In this document: positions 9,793 through 21,391 of the stretch, piece after piece
Position numbering within the stretch: position 1 is the stretch's first letter
How the letters are laid out: every line of letters begins with the position of its first letter
NCBI RefSeq assembly: GCF_003852895.1
Contig: NZ_QUSW01000002.1
Location: forward strand, 62,001-126,000
Origin: Rhizobacter terrae
GTDB lineage: Bacteria; Pseudomonadota; Gammaproteobacteria; Burkholderiales; Burkholderiaceae_C
DNA: 64,000 nucleotides
Direction: 5' to 3'
Made by a program: the position numbers and the translations under genes
Notes under the pieces: model-generated
What the model was told of the DNA's origin: nothing
The model's input: the letters and a program-made list of their open reading frames with translations, nothing else
The model's database searches: none

Positions 9793-10992
9793 ATGGCTTC
9801 GCTCTTCGCCGCCGTCGAAATGGCTCCCCGTGACCCCATCCTGGGCTTGAACGAACAGTTCAATGCGGACACCAACCCGGCGAAAGTGAACCTCGGTGTC
9901 GGCGTGTACTACGACGACGACGGCAAACTGCCCCTGCTGAAATGCGTGCAGGCCGCCGAGAAGCAGATGGTCGAGGCCCCGAAGGCCCGCGGCTACCTGC
10001 CCATCGACGGCATCGCGGCCTACGACAAGGCGGTGCAAGGCCTCGTATATGGTGCCGACAGCGCCATCCTCAAGGCCGGCCGCGTGGCCACGGTGCAAGC
10101 CGTGGGCGGCACCGGCGGCCTGAAGGTGGGGGCCGATTTCCTCAAGCGCGTGAACCCTGCTGCCAAGGTGCTCATCAGCGACCCGAGCTGGGAGAACCAC
10201 CGCGCGCTGTTCGAGAGCGCCGGCTTCCCGGTCGAGAACTATCCGTACTACGACGCCGCCAAGCGCGGCGTGAACTTCGACGGCATGCTCACCGCGCTGA
10301 ACGGCGCGGCCCAGGGCACGATCGTCGTGCTGCACGCCTGCTGCCACAACCCGACCGGCTACGACATCACCCCCGCCCAGTGGAAGCAGGTGGTGGACGT
10401 GGTCAAGGCCCGCGGCCTCGTGCCCTTCCTGGACATGGCCTACCAGGGCTTCGGCGAAGGCATCGCAGAAGACGGCGCCGTCATCCAGCAGTTCGTCGAT
10501 GCCGGCCTGGACTTCTTCGTGTCCACCAGCTTCTCCAAGAGCTTCTCGCTGTACGGCGAGCGCGTGGGCGCCCTGAGCGTGGCCTGCGCCTCCAAGGAAG
10601 AAGCCGACCGCGTGCTGAGCCAGCTCAAGCGCGTGATCCGCACCAACTACTCCAACCCGCCGACGCACGGCGCACAAGTGGTGGCCACGGTGCTGACCAC
10701 GCCGGCCCTGCGCCAGATGTGGGAAGACGAGCTGGCCGGCATGCGCGTTCGCATCAAGGAAATGCGCGTGGCCCTGCAGGCCAAGCTGCAGGCCGCTGGC
10801 GTCAAGCAGGACATGAGCTTCATCACCCAGCAAAAGGGCATGTTCAGCTACTCGGGCCTGAACAAGGATCAGATGCAGCGCCTGCGCGACGAGTTCGGCA
10901 TCTACGGCGTCGATTCCGGCCGCATCTGCGTGGCCGCGCTCAACAGCAAGAACATCGACGCGGTGGTCTCGGCCATCGCCAAGGTCTCGTAA
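9793..10992 (+). CDS. Aspartate/aromatic amino acid aminotransferase
   Basis: Class I PLP aminotransferase of the AspC/TyrB type, transferring the amino group between aspartate or aromatic amino acids and 2-oxoglutarate. Diagnostic segments: HACCHNPTGYD, and SFSKSFSLYGERVGALS with the Schiff-base lysine (about residue 250) and following arginine. 399 residues from ATG 9793, which has AAGGACA 5 bases upstream; a GTG 24 bases earlier is in frame but lacks a ribosome site. AspC and TyrB cannot be separated by eye. A terminator follows 25 bases after the stop. Confidence 0.9.
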   Translation: MASLFAAVEMAPRDPILGLNEQFNADTNPAKVNLGVGVYYDDDGKLPLLKCVQAAEKQMVEAPKARGYLPIDGIAAYDKAVQGLVYGADSAILKAGRVATVQAVGGTGGLKVGADFLKRVNPAAKVLISDPSWENHRALFESAGFPVENYPYYDAAKRGVNFDGMLTALNGAAQGTIVVLHACCHNPTGYDITPAQWKQVVDVVKARGLVPFLDMAYQGFGEGIAEDGAVIQQFVDAGLDFFVSTSFSKSFSLYGERVGALSVACASKEEADRVLSQLKRVIRTNYSNPPTHGAQVVATVLTTPALRQMWEDELAGMRVRIKEMRVALQAKLQAAGVKQDMSFITQQKGMFSYSGLNKDQMQRLRDEFGIYGVDSGRICVAALNSKNIDAVVSAIAKVS

Positions 10993-11015
10993 CCGCGCCG
11001 TAACCCACGCACCCG

Positions 11016-11043
11016 AAAGGCCCGGTGACACCGGGCCTTTTTC
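11016..11043 (+). terminator. Rho-independent terminator after the aminotransferase
   Basis: AAAGGCCCGG / CCGGGCCTTT hairpin with a five-base loop, ending in T5. About 25 bases downstream of the aminotransferase stop. Confidence 0.9.
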
Positions 11044-11287
11044 ACATTCGGGCCTTGCATTTCGAATTCCTGTCGTCAGAGCGACAGGCCAGTGCGTGAA
11101 CCGCACCTGAAATGGGCTCTTTTCGGGCTTTGCCTAGTGTCTTGGTCGGGCAAGATTGGCCCCAAACTTCTAGAATGCTGCATCGCACCATGACAAGCGG
11201 TTACTGCGTATGCTGCGTTCGGGCGCCTGCCTTGATACTCATCCGGGCAAGCGCTTTCGAAGTGGATCGTCACGAAAAGGAACGTCG

Positions 11288-12601
11288 ATGCTGTACCAGT
11301 TTTACGAAGCCCAGCGCGCATTGCTGAGCCCCTTCGCGGAGTTCGCCAGCGCCTCATCGAAGCTGTACAACCACCCGCTGTCGCCGTTCACGCACACGCC
11401 CATGGCCCACCGCATCTCCGCGGGCCTGGACCTGATGCACCGGCTGTCCAAGGAATACGAGAAACCCGAGTTCGAGATCAACTCGGTGCTGTGCGACGGC
11501 ATCGACGTCGCCGTGCAGGAGCAGGTGGCCATCGAGAAGCCCTTCTGCCGCCTGCTGCGCTTCAAGCGCTTCACCGACAACATGCCCATGCTGGCCAAGA
11601 TGAAGGACCAGCCCACGGTGCTCATCGTCGCGCCGTTGTCGGGCCACCACTCCACGCTGCTGCGCGAAACCGTTCGCTCCATGCTGCAGGACCACAAGGT
11701 CTACATCACCGACTGGACCGATGCGCGCATGGTGCCCACCGAGGCCGGCCCCTTCCACCTGGACGACTACATCGCCTACGTGCAGGAGTTCATCCGCCAC
11801 TGCGGCCCGCAGGTGAACGTGATCTCGGTGTGCCAGCCCACCGTGCCCGTGCTCGCAGCCATCTCGCTCATGGCCAGCAACGGCGAGGCCACGCCGCTGA
11901 CCATGACCATGATGGGCGGCCCCATCGACGCCCGGAAGTCGCCCACCGCGGTGAACAACCTCGCGATGAACAAGAGCTACGAGTGGTTCGAGCACAACGT
12001 GATCTACCGCGTGCCCATCAACTACCCGGGCAACGGCCGGCAGGTGTACCCGGGCTTCCTGCAGCACACCGGCTTCGTGGCGATGAACCCCGACCGCCAC
12101 CTCAGCTCGCACTACGACTACTTCCTCGACCTGGTACGCGGCGACGACGACAGCGCCGAGCAGCATCGCAAGTTCTACGACGAATACAACGCCGTGCTGG
12201 ACATGCCCGCCGAGTACTACCTGGACACCATCAAGGTGGTGTTCCAAGACTTCGCACTCGTCAACGGCACCTGGGAGGTCAATGGCCAGCTGGTGCGCCC
12301 GCAAGACATCGAGACCAGCGCGCTCCTGACCATCGAAGGCGAGCTCGACGACATCTCCGGCGCGGGCCAGACCAAGGCCGCGCACGACCTGTGCACCGGC
12401 ATCCCGAAGAGTCGGCAATTTCACTACGACGTGGAAGGCGCGGGCCACTACGGCATCTTCTCGGGCCGTCGCTGGCGCGAGATGGTCTATCCCGTCGTTC
12501 GTGACTTCATCGCCGGCCATCAAGCCGCAACGCCCGCGAAGAAGAATGCCGCGCCCGTGAAGAAGGCCGCAGCACGCCGCAAAAACGCCGCGTCGGCCTA
12601 G
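11288..12601 (+). CDS. phaZ: Intracellular polyhydroxyalkanoate depolymerase
   Basis: Degrades stored polyhydroxybutyrate inside the cell. The N-terminus MLYQFYEAQRALLSPF and the segment NVISVCQPTVPVLAA match the Burkholderiales/Ralstonia PhaZ1 family, in which the nucleophile is a cysteine (here in VCQPT, about residue 182) instead of the lipase serine. Asp in EGELDDISGAGQT and His in VEGAGHYGIFSGRRW would complete the triad. 437 residues from ATG 11288 with AAAGGAA upstream. The last 35 residues are a Lys/Ala/Arg-rich tail resembling granule- or DNA-binding histone-like tails. The 244 bases before it hold a small 7-bp hairpin (11070-11089) and no clear promoter. It acts opposite to phaCAB at 56-60 kb. 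Confidence 0.92.
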   Translation: MLYQFYEAQRALLSPFAEFASASSKLYNHPLSPFTHTPMAHRISAGLDLMHRLSKEYEKPEFEINSVLCDGIDVAVQEQVAIEKPFCRLLRFKRFTDNMPMLAKMKDQPTVLIVAPLSGHHSTLLRETVRSMLQDHKVYITDWTDARMVPTEAGPFHLDDYIAYVQEFIRHCGPQVNVISVCQPTVPVLAAISLMASNGEATPLTMTMMGGPIDARKSPTAVNNLAMNKSYEWFEHNVIYRVPINYPGNGRQVYPGFLQHTGFVAMNPDRHLSSHYDYFLDLVRGDDDSAEQHRKFYDEYNAVLDMPAEYYLDTIKVVFQDFALVNGTWEVNGQLVRPQDIETSALLTIEGELDDISGAGQTKAAHDLCTGIPKSRQFHYDVEGAGHYGIFSGRRWREMVYPVVRDFIAGHQAATPAKKNAAPVKKAAARRKNAASA

Positions 12602-12647
12602 TGATAAACGAAACGGAAGCGGGGCGGCTGCTGGCGATAATCCGCCA

Positions 12648-13334
12648 GTGACCCCCGCCGACGCCAAGCCTCTCCTTCGCGCCATCGACGATGCATTGCC
12701 GCAGACGCAATGCACGCGCTGCGGCTTTCCGGATTGCCATGCCTATGCACAGGCCATCGTCGAGGACGATGTGGCGATCAATCGCTGCCCTCCTGGCGGC
12801 ATGCAAGGTGTCGCACGACTGTCCGAATTGACGGGCCGTCCCGGGCTGCCGCTGGACCCCATCCACGGCGAGGAAGGTCCGCGCCGACTGGCCGTCATCG
12901 ACGAGGACTGGTGCATCGGCTGCACGCTGTGCATGAAGGCCTGCCCGGTGGACTGCATCGTCGGCGGCCCCAAGTCCATGCACACCGTTGTCGAGCCGCT
13001 GTGCACCGGCTGCGAGCTGTGCATCCCCGTGTGCCCGGTCGACTGCATTTCGCTGGAAGACGTGACCAGCCCCCGCACCGGGTGGGATGCATGGAGCGTC
13101 GATGCCGCCACGCAGGCCCGCGAGCGTTACGCCTTCCACCAGTTCCGCGTGGAACGCGACGCCCGCGAGCATGACGAGCGTCTCGCCGCCAAGGCCCGTG
13201 CGGCGCTGCAAGACCTGCCTGCCCACTCCAAGCTCACCGAACCCGACGAGCTGGACAAGAAGCGCGCCGTGATCGAAGCCGCACTCGCCCGCTCGCGCGA
13301 GCGCCGCGGCAGCAAGGACGGCAGCGGCACATGA
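12648..13334 (+). CDS. rnfB: RnfB/RsxB-type iron-sulfur electron carrier
   Basis: Ferredoxin-like subunit resembling RnfB/RsxB. N-terminal four-Cys motif CTRCGFPDC...C (about residues 21-50) for one [4Fe-4S] cluster, then two ferredoxin motifs [15 protein letters not shown] (about 88) and [15 protein letters not shown] (about 118). 228 residues from a GTG at 12648. It lacks the N-terminal membrane helix of full RnfB, and no other rnf genes are nearby, so it is a solitary soluble version of the kind found near nth in many betaproteobacteria. Its stop overlaps the next start by 4 bases. Electron partner unknown. Confidence 0.85.
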   Translation: MTPADAKPLLRAIDDALPQTQCTRCGFPDCHAYAQAIVEDDVAINRCPPGGMQGVARLSELTGRPGLPLDPIHGEEGPRRLAVIDEDWCIGCTLCMKACPVDCIVGGPKSMHTVVEPLCTGCELCIPVCPVDCISLEDVTSPRTGWDAWSVDAATQARERYAFHQFRVERDAREHDERLAAKARAALQDLPAHSKLTEPDELDKKRAVIEAALARSRERRGSKDGSGT

Positions 13335-14277
13335 CGCCTCCTGCGCCCTCGCGACGACTCGCACTGGCACTGGCGCTTTGCGTCTCGGCCTGCCTGTCGC
13401 AAGCGGCGTTCGCAGCGGATGCCAAGGGCATCGCAGTGGTCTACCCGGACATCGGCGAGCCTTTCCGCAGTGTGTTCCTCAAGATCATCGAAGGCATCGA
13501 GGAACAGGCCAAGGGACGGGTCGTGTCCATCCCCGTGGCCGCCACCGTCAACCAGCAGGAACTGGCCGCCGACCTGAAGAAGCAGGACGTGCGCGTGGTG
13601 ATCGCGCTGGGCCGCAATGGCCTGAAGGCGGCGTCCGGCATCGACCAGGTGGGCGTCGTCGCCGGCGGCGTGTTGTCGGTGCCCGAGGCCGACGCCAAGC
13701 GCTTCACCGTGCACAGCCTCGCGCCCGATCCCGCCCTGCTCTTCGGCCAGCTCAAGAGCCTGCTGCCGAACACCAAGCGCATCCTCGTCGTGCACGACTC
13801 GCGACAGAACGCCTGGCTGATCCGACGCGCGCGGGAAGCGGCGCACACCCTGGGCTTCGAGATGGTGGTGCAGGACGCGGAGGACATCAAGACCGCCTTC
13901 CGCTTCTACCAGGAAGCCTTCGCCACCGCCGACCCCAAGCGCGACGTGATCTGGCTGCCGCAGGACTCCACCACCGTGGACGACGCGACCGTGCTGCCCT
14001 TCGTGCTGCAGGAATCGTGGAACCGCGGCGTGGCCGTTTTCTCCAGCAGCGTGGCGCACGTCAAGCGCGGCGCGCTGTTTGCGCTGTACCCCAACAACCG
14101 CGAGCTCGGCAAGAGCCTGGCCCAGTCGGCCGCTGCCGCGCTCGGCCCCAACCACCCCAGCCGGGGCATGCTTCCCCTGAAGGAGGTTCTCGTCGCTGCG
14201 AACCTGCGCACCGCCAGCCACCTTGGCATCCAGCTCGGCTCCCGCCAGCAGAGCTTCGACCTGATCTTCCCGGAGCC

Positions 14278-14281
<4 letters not shown>
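13331..14281 (+). CDS. ABC-type periplasmic binding protein, probable sensor partner
   Basis: Exported solute-binding protein of the ABC-sub-bind (TrpX/YtrF-like) family, 316 residues. N-terminal signal sequence with a VSAC segment that could be a lipobox, or cleavage after AFA just before AD. The body alternates two Rossmann-like lobes ([43 protein letters not shown]). No permease or ATPase gene is adjacent. Instead its stop overlaps the start of a hybrid histidine kinase by 4 bases, so the likely job is to present a ligand to that kinase. Ligand unknown. Confidence 0.7.
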
Positions 14282-16533
<2,252 letters not shown>

Positions 16534-16684
16534 GCCGCGGCGTGTCGGTGTCGTCCTACAGCCGTATCGGCGCATTCCCACTGTGCCGGCGGCGGCAAGC
16601 CGTTGCGATCCGCCGCGCCAGGAACTAGGCTTTGCAGCACGGTCCGCCTGGGACATGCGGACCCGTGCGAAGGAGTCAGTTGCC

Positions 16685-16867
16685 ATGAGCCGAGACCGAA
16701 CCGAGGGGTCGAGAAAGCACGACCGTGACCAGCGCCGCGACGGCGCCAAGGCTGCTGAAGACCGCGATCGCCGCCCGCACGGCGGCCCCAAGGCCCAGAA
16801 GGCGCAAGGCATCCGCGAGAGCGAGGCACGCGATCAGATCCGTGAGCTGAGATCGCGCTACGGGTGA
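16685..16867 (+). CDS. Small highly charged hypothetical protein
   Basis: 60 residues from ATG 16685, preceded by GAAGGAG. Almost entirely Arg, Lys, Asp, Glu, Gly and Ala (SRDRTEGSRKHDRDQRRDGAK and similar), no hydrophobic core, so probably disordered and nucleic-acid-binding or a stress protein. A longer reading from 16583 adds residues without a ribosome site. Its TGA overlaps the possible GTG start of the following lipoprotein gene. No family recognised. Confidence 0.5.
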   Translation: MSRDRTEGSRKHDRDQRRDGAKAAEDRDRRPHGGPKAQKAQGIRESEARDQIRELRSRYG

Positions 16868-16872
16868 CGGTG

Positions 16873-17004
16873 ATGCGTCCGGTGGCCGCGCTCCTCCTGT
16901 GCGCGCTGCTGGCGGCCGGACTGCCCGCTTGCGACAAGAAGAAGCCCACGCCGAAGCCGCCCACGCCCACGACGCAGGCCGCGTCGGCGACTTCCACGAG
17001 CTGA
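16873..17004 (+). CDS. Small predicted lipoprotein
   Basis: A 43-residue reading frame: MRPVAALLLCALLAAGLPAC, then DKKKPTPKPPTPTTQ and an Ala/Ser/Thr tail. The hydrophobic stretch ending in LPAC is a lipobox-like signal-peptidase II site, with the mature part short, Lys/Pro/Thr-rich and probably extended. It resembles the tiny LptM/YifL-type outer-membrane lipoproteins (lipobox, then CG/CDKKGP...). An upstream GTG at 16864 in frame overlaps the previous stop. Lies 40 bases before nth. Confidence 0.55.
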   Translation: MRPVAALLLCALLAAGLPACDKKKPTPKPPTPTTQAASATSTS

Positions 17005-17044
17005 ACGGCGAGACAGGCGCCGCGCGCTGCCACAATCGGCGCGC

Positions 17045-17710
17045 ATGAAGACATCGTCCATCGAGCCGTTTTTCGCCATCCTCAAGGCGGCCAACCCGCA
17101 GCCCAACACCGAACTCGAATACACCAACGTGTTCGAGCTGCTGGCGGCCGTGCTGCTGTCGGCCCAGGCCACCGACGTGGGCGTGAACAAGGCCACCCGC
17201 CGCCTCTTCGCGGTGGCCAACACGCCGAAGCGCATGCTGGACCTGGGTGTCGAAGGCATCGAGGGCTACATCAAGACCATCGGCCTGTACCGCAACAAGG
17301 CGCGCAACCTGCACGAGACCTGCCGCATCCTCATCGCCGAGCATGGGGGCCAGGTGCCGCGCACGCGCGAGGCGCTGGAAGCCCTGCCCGGCGTGGGCCG
17401 CAAGACGGCGAACGTGGTGCTGAACGTGGCCTTCGGCGAGGCCACGATGGCGGTGGACACCCACATCTTCCGCGTGAGCAACCGAACTGGCCTGGCGCCC
17501 GGCAAGAACCCGCTGGAAGTCGAGATGGGCCTGCTCAAGCGGGTGCCCGCCGGGTACATGGTGGACGCGCACCATTGGCTCATCCTTCACGGCCGCTACG
17601 TGTGCATCGCCCGCCGCCCGCTGTGCGAGCAATGTGCGGTCGCACATTTGTGCGATTCCCGGAACTTGTTCACGACCCAGGGCGCGGACATCGCGCAGGC
17701 CACCGCCTGA
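17045..17710 (+). CDS. nth: Endonuclease III
   Basis: Base-excision repair glycosylase/AP lyase for oxidised pyrimidines. Helix-hairpin-helix LPGVGRKTANVVLN (about residues 114-127) with catalytic Lys (K120-like) and catalytic Asp in VDTHIFRV (about 138). C-terminal [4Fe-4S] ligands C-x6-C-x2-C-x5-C beginning at CIARRPLCEQC. 221 residues, close to the family norm of 211-215. nth following an rnfB-like gene is a common betaproteobacterial order, here interrupted by the sensor pair and two tiny genes. Confidence 0.96.
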   Translation: MKTSSIEPFFAILKAANPQPNTELEYTNVFELLAAVLLSAQATDVGVNKATRRLFAVANTPKRMLDLGVEGIEGYIKTIGLYRNKARNLHETCRILIAEHGGQVPRTREALEALPGVGRKTANVVLNVAFGEATMAVDTHIFRVSNRTGLAPGKNPLEVEMGLLKRVPAGYMVDAHHWLILHGRYVCIARRPLCEQCAVAHLCDSRNLFTTQGADIAQATA

Positions 17711-17754
17711 CCTGCAAGGGTTTGCAGTGTCGGGCGGCCATCGCGCTGCCCAGA

Positions 17755-18375
17755 ATGAATCCCATGCCCGAACTCATGGCGCTGCAGCGCATCTGCGGTC
17801 TGCTTGACCGCGGAGAGATCGACTCTGCCCAATTCCTGGAGCTGTTCACCCGCCGCATGGCGCAAGACATCGGCTGCTCGCGCGCCGGCGTGCGCATGCT
17901 CATCGGCGCACACCGCGGTGCGGCCCTGCGGTCGATGGCCATGCACGACAGCGCCACCGACGCCAACGTCCGCGTGCCCGACATGGTGGCGGATGACTCG
18001 ACGCCCTACTTCGATGACCTGATCCGCAACGGGATCGTGATGGCCACCGACTGCCGCACGCATCCGGCGCTGCGGCCGTTCATGGAGTCGTACATCCAGC
18101 CGATGGGCGTGCAGTCCATCCTGGACGTGAGCTTCTCGGTGAACGGCACGCTGTACGGATGCTTCAGCTGCGAGCAGATCGGCGAGCAGCAGGCGTGGAT
18201 GCCGCATCAGGTGAAGCTGCTGCGCCGCATGGGTTCGCGGGTGAGCCTGGCGCTGATGAACGCGATCACCTCGCACCTGGACACGACCCCCGGCGGGCTG
18301 TGGGAGCCCAGCACGCCGAACCGGCTGATGACGATGCCGATGCCGCTGGATGAGGATTTCGGCGGCGGGAAGTGA
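17755..18375 (+). CDS. GAF-domain protein
   Basis: 206 residues from ATG 17755 (a second ATG at 17764 is also possible). One GAF domain covers about residues 20-170: ...MAQDIGCSRAGVRML..., then the typical VMATDCRTHPALRPF and SILDVSFSVNGTLYGCFSCEQ segments. No output domain, so it is a stand-alone sensor or the sensory half of a two-protein system. Similar GAF modules precede GGDEF domains in related bacteria. Ligand unknown. Confidence 0.7.
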   Translation: MNPMPELMALQRICGLLDRGEIDSAQFLELFTRRMAQDIGCSRAGVRMLIGAHRGAALRSMAMHDSATDANVRVPDMVADDSTPYFDDLIRNGIVMATDCRTHPALRPFMESYIQPMGVQSILDVSFSVNGTLYGCFSCEQIGEQQAWMPHQVKLLRRMGSRVSLALMNAITSHLDTTPGGLWEPSTPNRLMTMPMPLDEDFGGGK

Positions 18376-18444
18376 GTGGCTCCGGCTGCAGCCCTGCGCC
18401 TGGCGCGAACCGAACCAGGCCCGTCGACAAACCGCAGGCGATGC

Positions 18445-21339
18445 TCAGTGGTCCAAGCTTGCGCGCAGCACCCCATGGCACTGCACCAGCGCAGCCTCGA
18501 GATTCACCATGACCGGGCTCGAAGGGTCGTAGAGCGCGACGCCCACGGCCTTGCTTCGCTCCAGTGCGGCCAGTGCCGGCTCCGCCTTCTTGTCCTGCAG
18601 CAAGGCCTGCCCTTCGGCCAGCGCGGCGCGCGTCTCGTACTGGGCAAGATACCCACGCAAGGGGCTGGATTCGATGAGGTTGCGCGCACGGGCCGCGATC
18701 GCTGCCGCCGCCGCGGCGTGGCCTCGTGCGAGTTCGATGCGAGACATCAGGATGGCCACATCCAGGTTGCGTCGCGTGACACTGTTGGCGCCGCCGGCAG
18801 GCAGTGGAAGCGCTGCCAGAGCCGTCATGGCATCGTCGGGTCGACCACGCGCGAGGAGCAGTTCAGCGCGCCCCAGCACAGCCGCGTCCAGCATCCCGGA
18901 CCCGAGTGTGTCGCCGATCTTCTTGCGGATGCCCGCGGCCTCGTCGAGTGCTGCAGCAGCCTCGTCATAACGCCTCAGGTCGGTCATCGCGAAAGCCTGC
19001 GACTCCAGCATCAACGCGAGCTGCCTCGTACCAGGCCGATGCGTGCGTCGATTGTCGATCGCGCGAGCAAGAAGGCGGCTGCCTTCTTCGGTCCTGCCGT
19101 ACTTCACCAGTGCACGGCCGTAGACGGACTGCGCGTAGGGCGTGGTGAAGCTGTCGTTCTCTCCCTTGGTCCGCAAGACAAGATCCAAGGCTTCGCGAAT
19201 GAGTTGCAGCCCCTCGTGGGGCTTGCCGCTGGTGAACAGGAAGTGCCCCAGGCGCAGCTGGGTCTGCACCGTGTCGACATGTTCCGGCCCGCGCAATGAC
19301 TGCGAGGCATGCAGCGCAGCGCGGTAGCTCGCCTCCGCGCCCGCGAGGTCCAACAGGTTGTCCTGCGCCTCGCCGAGGTAGGCATAGGCGATCGCCAGGC
19401 CACGCCGGGTGCGCCCCTGCAGCGACTGCGCGAGCGACGTCGCTTCCGTCAGCGCCGCAGCGGCCTCGCGATACTCCTTGCGGGCATCGTGCAGGATGCC
19501 TCGCATGGTCAGCGCCTGCGCGAGGTCGTAGGAGTCCGGGTAGGCCCGCAGTATCTGCACCGACCGGCCCGCGGCTTCGGACGCACGCGCCAGGTCACCG
19601 CTTTGCAGGTGCTGCGCGAGCGTCCAGTAGAACTGGCCTCGCGCACGCGAGTTGGCATCGCCGTTGGCGGTGAAGATCCGATCCGCCTCCGCCAGGGCGG
19701 CTTCGACTTCCTTGCTGTCGAAGGACGATCCATACAGGTTGCCGGCCAGTTCCGTGAGCGCTTCGGCCAGCCGAACATCCGAGCTGCCGAACTCTTCACG
19801 CGCCAGGCGAACACGAGCCTTGGCCAACGCGCTCGCCTCATCTCTCAGGCTGAGTTCGTCGTACATCTCCGCCAAGGTGGCCAGCACGCGCAGCTTCGCC
19901 CGCGGCGCATCCCGAAGTTCGGATTCGACCCGCCGGCTGCCCAGGTCGAGCAGCTCACGGGCTGTGGTTTCGCGTGCCTTCAGCGGATCGGGGTGTTCGA
20001 TGGAGTTGGTGCGGAACACGTCGACCATGAAGGATTCGACCGAGCTGGCCGTGCGTGCCTCGATCTGCGCGACGCGTGCCTCCCACAGCGCGGTGCCCAG
20101 CCCCGCGGCCAGGGCGCACACCACCGACACGGCCGACGCGACGGCCAGCTTGTTGCGGCCCACGAACTTGCGGGCGCGGTACCACCTGCCGTCCGGATGC
20201 GCCAGCACGGGCTGTGCGTTCAGGTAGCGATCGAGGTCGTCGGCCAATGCGTTGACGGTCGCGTAGCGGGCCCGCGGATCCTTCTGGATGGCCTTGAGCA
20301 CGACCGTGTCCAGGTCACCGCGCAGCGCGGCCTGCAGCTTGCCGGCGGTCATGCCTCGCAGGGCCGCTGGTTCCTCACTGCGCACGCACTGGCTCGGTCG
20401 CGGAGCCTCGATCGTGCGGAGGGCTTCTTCCAGATCGGTCCGCAAGGCGCAGGACAGGCGGTAGGGCCGGCTGCCTGTGAGCAATTCGAACAGCACCACG
20501 CCGAGCGAATAGACATCCGACGCCGTGGTGACGGCACGCCCGGCGAGCTGTTCGGGCGACGCGTAGTCCGGCGTCAGCGCGTGGCCGGTGTCCATGGTCA
20601 GCTCGGTGGACTCGGCATCGCCGTCCACGATCAGCTTGGCAATGCCGAAGTCGAGCAGGCGCACCTGTCCGTGCTCGTCCACGAGGATGTTGGAGGGCTT
20701 GATGTCCCGGTGGATCACGAGGTGCGCGTGCGCGTATTCCACGGCATCGAGGACTTGGCGGAACAGTTCGATGCGCGCACGCAGGCCGAGGGTCGCGGCG
20801 TCACAGTGCCGGATCAGCGTGTGGCCTTGCACATGCTCGAGGGCAATGAAGGGCTGCCCGTCCGGCGTGATGCCGGCGTCGTACAGCCGCGCGATGTGGG
20901 GATGCGCCAGCGAGGCCAGGATGTCGCGCTCGCGCGCAAGCCGCTCGGCGAAACCCCGCCCCGCCACGGCGGGATGCGGCAGCTTGAGCGCCACGGTCCG
21001 CGCCGGCAAGTTGTCGCATCGCTGAGCCAGCCACACCACACTCATGCCGCCCCGGCCAAGCTCGCGCAGGAGCCTGTACGGTCCGACGGTGCGTGCGTTC
21101 GCGTCGCGCTGGTCGAGCTCTCCGTCAGGCGCCAGGCTCACCTTGGGCAGGGTATTCAGGAAATTCTGTGTCTCGACGCGGGCGTGGTCTTCGAGCAGTT
21201 GCGCGATGGCATCGCGATGGCCTTGCGCGTCTTGCGGCAAGGCACGCAACCAATCGCCGCGATGCTCGGGCGGCAGCTCGAGCGCCTCGTCGAGAAGGGG
21301 CGAGATGACGGCCCAGTCGCGGGCGGAGAAGCTGAGCAT
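18445..21339 (-). CDS. Membrane Ser/Thr protein kinase with C-terminal TPR region
   Basis: Hanks-type kinase of the PknB/PknT group, 964 residues. N-terminal segment about 1-85; kinase domain about 88-370 with glycine loop GRGGMS (95-100), Lys119 in VALKL, catalytic HRDIKPSN (210-217) and DFG (230-232), so it should be active. A single membrane helix at about 397-417 is followed by about 540 residues of TPR-like helical repeats. Next gene upstream (53 bases away, same strand) encodes an ECF sigma factor; such pairs belong to the ECF43-type systems, in which the kinase phosphorylates the sigma factor. Side of the membrane for the TPR part is inferred to be periplasmic. Confidence 0.88.
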   Translation of the reverse strand: MLSFSARDWAVISPLLDEALELPPEHRGDWLRALPQDAQGHRDAIAQLLEDHARVETQNFLNTLPKVSLAPDGELDQRDANARTVGPYRLLRELGRGGMSVVWLAQRCDNLPARTVALKLPHPAVAGRGFAERLARERDILASLAHPHIARLYDAGITPDGQPFIALEHVQGHTLIRHCDAATLGLRARIELFRQVLDAVEYAHAHLVIHRDIKPSNILVDEHGQVRLLDFGIAKLIVDGDAESTELTMDTGHALTPDYASPEQLAGRAVTTASDVYSLGVVLFELLTGSRPYRLSCALRTDLEEALRTIEAPRPSQCVRSEEPAALRGMTAGKLQAALRGDLDTVVLKAIQKDPRARYATVNALADDLDRYLNAQPVLAHPDGRWYRARKFVGRNKLAVASAVSVVCALAAGLGTALWEARVAQIEARTASSVESFMVDVFRTNSIEHPDPLKARETTARELLDLGSRRVESELRDAPRAKLRVLATLAEMYDELSLRDEASALAKARVRLAREEFGSSDVRLAEALTELAGNLYGSSFDSKEVEAALAEADRIFTANGDANSRARGQFYWTLAQHLQSGDLARASEAAGRSVQILRAYPDSYDLAQALTMRGILHDARKEYREAAAALTEATSLAQSLQGRTRRGLAIAYAYLGEAQDNLLDLAGAEASYRAALHASQSLRGPEHVDTVQTQLRLGHFLFTSGKPHEGLQLIREALDLVLRTKGENDSFTTPYAQSVYGRALVKYGRTEEGSRLLARAIDNRRTHRPGTRQLALMLESQAFAMTDLRRYDEAAAALDEAAGIRKKIGDTLGSGMLDAAVLGRAELLLARGRPDDAMTALAALPLPAGGANSVTRRNLDVAILMSRIELARGHAAAAAAIAARARNLIESSPLRGYLAQYETRAALAEGQALLQDKKAEPALAALERSKAVGVALYDPSSPVMVNLEAALVQCHGVLRASLDH

Positions 21340-21391
21340 CGTGGACTCCCTGGCCTCGGACGGATGGGTCTTGGCTGGCGTCTACCAGGTG

